Of a stretch of 64,000 nt of DNA, positions 59,112 to 64,000 are shown piece after piece. This stretch comes from Mycobacteroides sp. CBMA 271 (lineage in GTDB: Bacteria; Actinomycetota; Actinomycetes; Mycobacteriales; Mycobacteriaceae), in contig NZ_VTHB01000002.1 in the NCBI RefSeq assembly GCF_009729205.1, positions 124,001 through 188,000 of the forward strand, written 5' to 3'. The notes beneath the pieces are model-generated. The model was not told the DNA's origin. It was given only the letters and a program-made list of their open reading frames with translations, and ran no database searches. Both the position numbers and the translations under genes were made by a program. Each line of letters begins with the position of its first letter. The stretch's first letter is position 1.

Positions 59112-59549
59112 TCAGCGGGCTACGGGGTCAACCTCGGTCTTCTCGAATTCGGTGACATTGTCCCGGAACCCATCTGGGAACGGCGCGGACTTGCCGTCGA
59201 TCGCATGTACGTAGACGGTCTCACCGGTGATCAGGTGTTCACCGCCACGGTGGATTTCGAAGTGACAGGTCATGCTGGCACGGCCCATCCGGGCGATACG
59301 CACCCCGATATCTACGAGGTCGTCGAAACGGGCTGGCGAGTGATAGTCGATGACCGACCTCACCACATACATGTGCTCGAAAACCCCGTCGCCGTTGGCG
59401 TTGCGTGCACCGGTCAGGACTGCCCAGTACTCGGTGAGCGCGACGTCGAAGAACGCCAGATAGTGGGCATTGAAGACGACACCTTGCGCATCCACCTCGG
59501 CCCAACGCACGCGCAAGGGATGGAAAAAGCTGAAATCCTCCCGCGCCAT
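59112..59549 (-). CDS. Acyl-CoA thioesterase, 4HBT/YbgC type
   Basis: 145 aa hotdog protein with VRWAEVDAQGVVFNAHYLAFFD, where the Asp of the VDxxGVVFxxxY segment is catalytic in 4-hydroxybenzoyl-CoA thioesterases, and ETVYVHAIDG near the end. It hydrolyses an acyl-CoA of unknown identity. It lies 14 bp downstream of the GH76 gene on the same strand, so it is probably co-transcribed. Confidence 0.88.
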   Translation of the reverse strand: MAREDFSFFHPLRVRWAEVDAQGVVFNAHYLAFFDVALTEYWAVLTGARNANGDGVFEHMYVVRSVIDYHSPARFDDLVDIGVRIARMGRASMTCHFEIHRGGEHLITGETVYVHAIDGKSAPFPDGFRDNVTEFEKTEVDPVAR

Positions 59550-59563
59550 CTCAGGTTCTCCCC

Positions 59564-60661
59564 TCAGGCGACGACATGCGCGGCCTCAAGGAGCATCCAG
59601 CCGGACAGCTGCACCGACAGATCACGCTCGGGCACCTTAGACGGATTGACCGCACCGGCGATGAACTGCGACGCCGCCGAGTGCGTGGTCGGCAGGTCCG
59701 CGATCCGGGTCCAGTCCGCACCGAACAACGGAAGATCCTCCACCGTCAGCCGGTTGACCCACGCGGCCTCAGCCGAAGCCAGCAGAATGTCACGGGCGAT
59801 CGCGCGGGCACCGGTGTCCTGCGCGGAGTTCTCGGGCAGCGCGGTGGCCACCAACGCCAGGTTGCGGGCGAGAATCCCGTTGAACAGCCCACCATCTCCA
59901 CCGCCGCTGCCCTGAATGACGCCTTCCGTGGTCAAGTGATCACGAACCGCTTGGACGAGCCGATGCACCCGCTCGGCATGACGCGGTTCGCCGGTCCGCA
60001 CGGCGAGTTCGGTCTCCAGCCCCAACACGACGCCTTGGCAATAGGTGTAGATGGCGCGCTCGAGGGTGCCGTCCTCCTGGATGCCGTCGATCACCAGATG
60101 CGATTCGGGGTCGACGAGGGTCTCGTCGATCCAGTCCGACATTACCTCGGCGCGCCACACTCTTCCGGTGCGCGCCAACACGATTGCGGCCGGCCCGTTT
60201 GCGGGGGTGTTGAAGAACTTGTCCTGTTTGCGCCACGGGATGCCACCTCCGTACTGCGGCATCCACGCGTCGAGAAACTGCTGTCGCAGCCGATTTAGTG
60301 CACGGGGACGCTCCAGGCCCAGCAGTTCGGAGGCTCGCTGCATCGCCAATGCCAACCAGGCCATATCGTCGTAGTACTGGTTGGTCCACATGAAGACATT
60401 GCGGAAGCGGTGCGCGCGTTGCATATCCGCGATGTGCTTGAGCCGTTCCGGTCGCGGGTCACGCAACTGCGCATCGATCAGGCAGTCCTGCAGATGCGCC
60501 TGCCACCAGTAATGCCAGTTCTTGAACCAGACGGCACCCGGCGCGGGCGGCCACGTGACGATGCCCAGCCGCATGCCCGGTAGATGCCACAGCGACGAGA
60601 AGTGCCTGGCGATGATTGCGGCTTCGGCGCTACTGGCGCGGTTGGCCCACAGCACATCCAT
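59564..60661 (-). CDS. GH76-family alpha-1,6-mannanase-like hydrolase
   Basis: 365 aa. The glycoside hydrolase family 76 pattern is seen in WTNQYYDDMAWLALA (paired Asp catalytic residues) with later IYTYCQGVVLGLE. There is no signal peptide, so it is likely cytosolic or released by another route. It would hydrolyse alpha-1,6-mannan backbones such as those of lipoarabinomannan. It corresponds to Rv0365c. The window also holds a GH38 mannosidase that could finish such products. Confidence 0.88.
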   Translation of the reverse strand: MDVLWANRASSAEAAIIARHFSSLWHLPGMRLGIVTWPPAPGAVWFKNWHYWWQAHLQDCLIDAQLRDPRPERLKHIADMQRAHRFRNVFMWTNQYYDDMAWLALAMQRASELLGLERPRALNRLRQQFLDAWMPQYGGGIPWRKQDKFFNTPANGPAAIVLARTGRVWRAEVMSDWIDETLVDPESHLVIDGIQEDGTLERAIYTYCQGVVLGLETELAVRTGEPRHAERVHRLVQAVRDHLTTEGVIQGSGGGDGGLFNGILARNLALVATALPENSAQDTGARAIARDILLASAEAAWVNRLTVEDLPLFGADWTRIADLPTTHSAASQFIAGAVNPSKVPERDLSVQLSGWMLLEAAHVVA

Positions 60662-60682
60662 GCCCTCGATACTAGGCGTGGC

Positions 60683-61360
60683 TCACCAAGCCTTGTCCAT
60701 ATCGGCATGCTGACGGATCCAAGCGTGCATGGCGATACCCGCGGCCACCCCGGCGTTGACGCTGCGCGTCGACCCGAATTGCGCTATCGAAACCGTCATC
60801 ACCGCACCGCCTTTCGATGTGTCGGTGACACCCGGGCCCTCTTGACCGAAGACCATCAAGCAGTCCGCGGGCAGCGTGGCCGTCTCCAGCGGCACCGATC
60901 CGGGCACATTGTCGACGGCCACCACCGTCAGACCGGTCAGCTTCGCGTACTCGAGAAGCTCGTCGGTGCTGTCGTGGTGCATCAGATGCTGGTAGCGATC
61001 GGTGACCATGGCGCCGCGCCGATTCCAGCGGCGCCGTCCGACGATGTGCACGGTGTGCACCGCGAACGCGTTGGCCGTACGTACCACCGTGCCGATATTC
61101 GCATCATTCTCGAAATTCTCGATGGCGATGTGTAGCCGGTGCCGCCGCTTGTCTATATCCGCGATGACGGCCTCTCGCCGCCAATAGCGGTAAGCATCAA
61201 CGACATTGCGGGAATCGCCGTCGCGCAGCAGCTCCGGGTCATAGCGCGGATCCTCCGGTACCGGCAGACCGCGTTCGGTTGCCCAAGGCCCTACGCCATT
61301 GCCGGTGGCGCCCCATAGCGACGGATCCGCAGGGTCAGCCCCAACGTGGTCGTCAGCCAC
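60683..61360 (-). CDS. SpoU-family RNA 2'-O-methyltransferase
   Basis: 225 aa from the GTG at 61360, overlapping the upstream lipoprotein stop by 8 bp. The SPOUT knot motifs are NDANIGTVVRTANAF (motif 1), LMVFGQEGPGV (motif 2) and GSTRSVNAGVAAGIAMH (motif 3). It methylates ribose in tRNA or rRNA using S-adenosylmethionine; the target is not known. The likely orthologue is Rv0380c, and the pyrE-lipoprotein-SpoU order is conserved. Confidence 0.9.
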   Translation of the reverse strand: MADDHVGADPADPSLWGATGNGVGPWATERGLPVPEDPRYDPELLRDGDSRNVVDAYRYWRREAVIADIDKRRHRLHIAIENFENDANIGTVVRTANAFAVHTVHIVGRRRWNRRGAMVTDRYQHLMHHDSTDELLEYAKLTGLTVVAVDNVPGSVPLETATLPADCLMVFGQEGPGVTDTSKGGAVMTVSIAQFGSTRSVNAGVAAGIAMHAWIRQHADMDKAW

Positions 61361-62255
61361 GGTTAGTCCACACCGCGGCGTGCGTGCCCACCACCGACAG
61401 CGTCCCTCCCAGCACCGCGGCGTTGATCTCGCCCTGCAGGCACAACGACGGCTGCAACTGCACGGCGTCGAGCGCAGCGTCGGGCAGGACCAGCACCGAT
61501 GCCCCATAGATGGCACAACTACGCGCGAGACCATCACCGGGCAGCGTCGGCGCCACCGTCACCATGAGTGGACCTCCCCGCTCGGCCGATTCGTCACGGT
61601 AGCGCGCCGCGATTCCCGATATATTCAGCCCCAGTAGCGCGAATCCATTGCCGTTGAATGCATTTGGGTCACCAAGGTCAGCTTGACTGAGCTGTTGTCC
61701 GGATTGATGCCAGGCCTCCATGCTCTTGGTGGTAATGACCAGACCGGAGTCGTTCTGCGGGGTGGGCAGCAGTCCCATCGGGTATGCCACCGGGTAGGCG
61801 ACGGTGGTTCCGGCGATGCGATCCTTCGCCGAGTACGCGTAGACGCCGCGTACCGCGCTTTGGTTCTGCATGGGTCCCAGACACACCGTGCCGGTGAGCT
61901 GTTCAGGCGTCGGCGAGACCAGCGGATGTACCGAAAGGTCAGCGAGATCGCCGCACGATTTCAACGCCGGCACTTCCAACGGATGCGACAACGACCCGTA
62001 CAGCCCGAATCTCAGATCAGCGGCCGCGGCAGGCTTCTCCCCTGGTTTGGCGGTCGCACCGGTGACGTCGACCAGGACGTACCCATTCTGGAAACGTAAG
62101 TTGGCGACGCCGAGATTCCAGCCCAACAGGTTTTGCGTCTCGCCGATCTTGGCGGCCTGCGCACCGTAAACCAGTTGTTTCTCAGGGTCTTTCGAGCAGC
62201 CCGCCAAAATCAAGACACCGGCGAGTAGCGCGGCGAGGACCCGCCGGAACGTCAC
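61353..62255 (-). CDS. Conserved lipoprotein (Rv0381c-type)
   Basis: 300 aa. The signal peptide ends in lipobox LAGC (LILAGCSKDPEK). The remainder is mostly predicted beta structure (LLGWNLGVANLRFQNGYVLVDVTG), with paired cysteines in the outer domain. I know of no function. It starts at GTG 62255, overlapping pyrE by 4 bp, and is overlapped by the SpoU gene, so it belongs to the pyrE transcript. Confidence 0.82.
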   Translation of the reverse strand: MTFRRVLAALLAGVLILAGCSKDPEKQLVYGAQAAKIGETQNLLGWNLGVANLRFQNGYVLVDVTGATAKPGEKPAAAADLRFGLYGSLSHPLEVPALKSCGDLADLSVHPLVSPTPEQLTGTVCLGPMQNQSAVRGVYAYSAKDRIAGTTVAYPVAYPMGLLPTPQNDSGLVITTKSMEAWHQSGQQLSQADLGDPNAFNGNGFALLGLNISGIAARYRDESAERGGPLMVTVAPTLPGDGLARSCAIYGASVLVLPDAALDAVQLQPSLCLQGEINAAVLGGTLSVVGTHAAVWTNRG

Positions 62256-62818
62256 GATCCGGCCAGGCCGAGATCCGCCAGTCCCAGCACATACCGATAG
62301 GGAACGCCCTCGGCCCGAATGGCTTCGGCGGCGCCGGTGTCTCGGTCGACGACGGTGGCCACCCCAATAACGTTGCCGCCGGCCTCACGGACCGCACGCA
62401 CGGCCGTCAGAGCAGATCCGCCCGTCGTGCTGGTGTCCTCGACCACCAAGACCTGCTGACCGGAGACATCGAATCCCTCGATCAACCGTTGCATCCCATG
62501 GGCTTTCACTCCCTTGCGCACCACAAATGCGTCAATCGGCCGCCCAGGCGCGTGCATGACCGCCGTCGCGACGGGGTCGGCGCCCAGGGTCAGTCCACCC
62601 ACTCCGGCGTAGTCCCAGTCGCTCGTCAGTTCACGTACCAGCCGCCCGATAAGCGCACCGGCACGGTGATGCAGCGTCGCCCGCCGCAGGTCGACGTAGT
62701 AGTCGGCCTCCTTGCCCGACGACAACGTCACCTTGCCGTGCACCACCGCAATATCGCGGACCAGGGCCGCCAACTCGTCACGGTCCTGCGCTGTCAGATC
62801 AGGTTCTCCCACGGCCAC
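62252..62818 (-). CDS. pyrE: Orotate phosphoribosyltransferase
   Basis: 188 aa. It forms orotidine 5'-phosphate from orotate and PRPP in pyrimidine synthesis. The PRPP loop QQVLVVEDTSTTGGS is complete. SSGKEADYYVDLRR and VVRKGVKAHGM are also typical. It starts at GTG 62818. The upstream SDR gene runs 20 bp into this gene, so their translation may be coupled. Confidence 0.94.
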   Translation of the reverse strand: MAVGEPDLTAQDRDELAALVRDIAVVHGKVTLSSGKEADYYVDLRRATLHHRAGALIGRLVRELTSDWDYAGVGGLTLGADPVATAVMHAPGRPIDAFVVRKGVKAHGMQRLIEGFDVSGQQVLVVEDTSTTGGSALTAVRAVREAGGNVIGVATVVDRDTGAAEAIRAEGVPYRYVLGLADLGLAGS

Positions 62819-63653
62819 GTCCTACCACACTATTGAATTTCCGCACCAAACCCCTTGGTACTACTCGGCTCACCGACGTCATCGCCTTGTACTGGAGGCC
62901 CGGAACGCTGAGCACCTTGCCGGCTGCGATGTCCTGCAGGCAGGCGTTCACCACATCATCGACCTGCAGCCACATGAATTCCGGGATGGACCCCATCTCG
63001 ATTCCGGCTCGCTCGTGAAACTCCGTGCGGATGAACCCCGGGCACAGCACGTGCATGCCAACACCGGTGCCCTGCAAGCCATTTGCTAAGCCCTCGGTGA
63101 ACGACACCACCCAGGCCTTGGACGCCGAGTAGGTGGATCCCCGCCCCGACACCAAGCCCGCGACACTCGCCACGTTGATGACGGTGCCGCTGCCCGCTTC
63201 GATCATCACGGGAAGCGCTGCGCGGGTGAGCCCCATGACCGCGGTGACATTGACATCGAGCTGCGATTTCAGCAGTTCGGGCGCGGCGGTCCAGAACTCG
63301 CCGGCGGTGGCGAATCCCGCATTGTTGACCAACACCGACACTCCCGCAGCGATGCGCTTGGCGACCTTCGCACGATCGGCCGACTCGGCGAGGTCGGCGG
63401 GCAGCACCTCGGCATTGACGCCGAACCGGCAGGTGAGTTCGTCGGCCAGTGCGCCCAGCCGTTGCTCGTCGCGGGCCACCAGCACCACGTCATACCCCAG
63501 GGAGGCGTACTTGCGGGCGAACCCGCCGCCCAGACCCGAAGTGGGACCGGTGATGAGCGCGACCGGACGCGCAGGTGAGCCAGCCGCGGATGAGCCGCTT
63601 GCGCGAAGACCATCATCCCCAGATGAGCCGCTTGCGCGAGGACCTTCAACCAT
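62799..63653 (-). CDS. Short-chain dehydrogenase/reductase
   Basis: 284 aa Rossmann enzyme with cofactor motif TGPTSGLGGGFA, NNAG, catalytic Ser in NVASVAG and YSASK (Tyr/Lys). It is an NAD(P)-dependent oxidoreductase of unknown substrate, similar to DltE/Rv0484c-type SDRs. From the ATG at 63653 the first 22 residues (GPRASGSSGDDGLRASGSS) are encoded by two dispersed-repeat copies. The conserved fold starts afterwards at PVALITG. Its end overlaps the pyrE start by 20 bp. Confidence 0.9.
   Translation of the reverse strand: MVEGPRASGSSGDDGLRASGSSAAGSPARPVALITGPTSGLGGGFARKYASLGYDVVLVARDEQRLGALADELTCRFGVNAEVLPADLAESADRAKVAKRIAAGVSVLVNNAGFATAGEFWTAAPELLKSQLDVNVTAVMGLTRAALPVMIEAGSGTVINVASVAGLVSGRGSTYSASKAWVVSFTEGLANGLQGTGVGMHVLCPGFIRTEFHERAGIEMGSIPEFMWLQVDDVVNACLQDIAAGKVLSVPGLQYKAMTSVSRVVPRGLVRKFNSVVGRGRGRT
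63589..63610 (+). repeat. Dispersed 22-bp repeat, copy 9 (21/22)
   Basis: It is inside the 5' end of the minus-strand SDR gene and is translated there as LRASGSS. It pairs with copy 10, 11 bp away and in the same orientation; the same 11-bp spacing separates copies 2 and 3. Confidence 0.88.
63622..63643 (+). repeat. Dispersed 22-bp repeat, copy 10 (20/22)
   Basis: It lies close to the SDR start codon and is translated as PRASGSS. With copy 9 it gives the SDR protein a doubled tag. Confidence 0.85.
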
Positions 63654-63692
63654 GGTTCGTCAGCGTACCGAGGGCAGCGTGCGCGGGACCGG

Positions 63693-64000
63693 TCAGGAGT
63701 ACGGGTGGGCAGCGGGCCGCTGACCGGCAGGCGCCACGGAGGCGGGCTCCGGTTCCTTGGCGGGCCCTGACACGCCTACCGGCCGGCTGGGACGCGCCGC
63801 GGCCTGAATGGGCGACGGAGCCGATTCACCGGACGGTGGCAGCACCCGCAACAGATCGTTGAACTGGCGCACAGCCTTGAGACCCTCATCCCACTGCTCG
63901 CGACCGCTGTTGACGGGCAGCGCGGCCAGCGTCCAATGCTGTTCGTTCCACAACACCTCTGCCGTTTCGGTAGCGGTGTGGGCGAACGTGACCATGCGCC
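63693..64000 (-). CDS. Hypothetical protein, C-terminal part (Rv0383c-type by position)
   Basis: An open minus-strand frame enters from beyond base 64000 and stops at 63693. At least 100 aa are visible, including VTFAHTATETAEVLWNEQHWTLAALPVNSG and a Pro/Ala-rich tail. An ATG at 63995 lies in frame, but the frame stays open past it, so this is probably the end of a longer protein. I recall Rv0383c, a secreted or membrane protein, next to pyrE in M. tuberculosis. Function is unknown. Confidence 0.55.
   Translation of the reverse strand, partial: RMVTFAHTATETAEVLWNEQHWTLAALPVNSGREQWDEGLKAVRQFNDLLRVLPPSGESAPSPIQAAARPSRPVGVSGPAKEPEPASVAPAGQRPAAHPYS

Overview
This is a GC-rich, densely packed actinobacterial chromosome segment. 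It is almost certainly from a rapidly growing mycobacterium, most likely the Mycobacteroides abscessus/chelonae group. Evidence: a glnX-glnH-pknG operon, fgd1 (F420-dependent glucose-6-phosphate dehydrogenase), an MmpL transporter, LpqL-type lipoproteins, GTG starts and ATGA/GTGA overlaps throughout, and long runs of gene order that I recall from M. tuberculosis (Rv0418 to Rv0407, Rv0391 to Rv0389, Rv0356c to Rv0365c, Rv0380c to Rv0383c). The first two runs appear inverted relative to the others. I saw no tRNA, rRNA, CRISPR array, insertion sequence or prophage, and no gene-free stretch over 300 bp.

Layout. 1-6.7 kb: an amine catabolism operon on the plus strand (end of a copper amine oxidase, stress protein, amino acid/amine permease, GabT, GabD, agmatinase-type ureohydrolase), which would carry agmatine or putrescine through GABA to succinate. 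6.7-13.4 kb: an alkylsulfatase-like dioxygenase, a Nudix hydrolase, then an ABC-2 exporter operon running into two tandem M28 aminopeptidase lipoproteins. 13.4-16.2 kb: thiamine genes thiO-thiS-thiG behind a TPP riboswitch, with thiE divergent. 16.3-21.5 kb: mutT3 and the GlnX-GlnH-PknG amino acid sensing module. 21.5-29.1 kb: one tightly overlapped minus-strand unit, fgd1, a DDN-like flavin/F420 protein, a GH38 mannosidase, pta, ackA. 29.2-36.8 kb: a probable organosulfur operon (amino-acid-type ABC importer, GNAT, small protein, three luciferase-like monooxygenases) resembling the Bacillus yxe/ytm operons for S-alkylcysteine use. 37-43 kb: an FDOR protein, a TetR regulator with a divergent carotenoid oxygenase, and an MmpL transporter with a lipoprotein partner. 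43-53 kb: metZ, rhodanese, purT-like gene, zinc finger protein, Na+/H+ antiporter, hotdog thioesterase, purA, a site-2 protease and a CDF metal exporter. 53-64 kb: conserved mycobacterial genes around fba, dedA, GH76, a SpoU methyltransferase and pyrE, with two glycosyltransferases sitting where I would expect mgtE.

The strongest unexplained signal is a dispersed 22-bp repeat (GATGAGCCGCTTGCGCGA plus AGAG). It has nine clear copies and one degenerate copy, nearly all at gene 5' ends. Seven copies are translated in frame, as DEPLARR or LRASGSS peptides, at the termini of otherwise conserved proteins. Other signals worth a look are the organosulfur operon with a paired operator, a PurT homologue with altered ATP-binding residues, an MmpL that has Asn in place of one proton-relay Asp, a metal-type operator before the CDF exporter, and several inverted repeats at transcription-unit ends.
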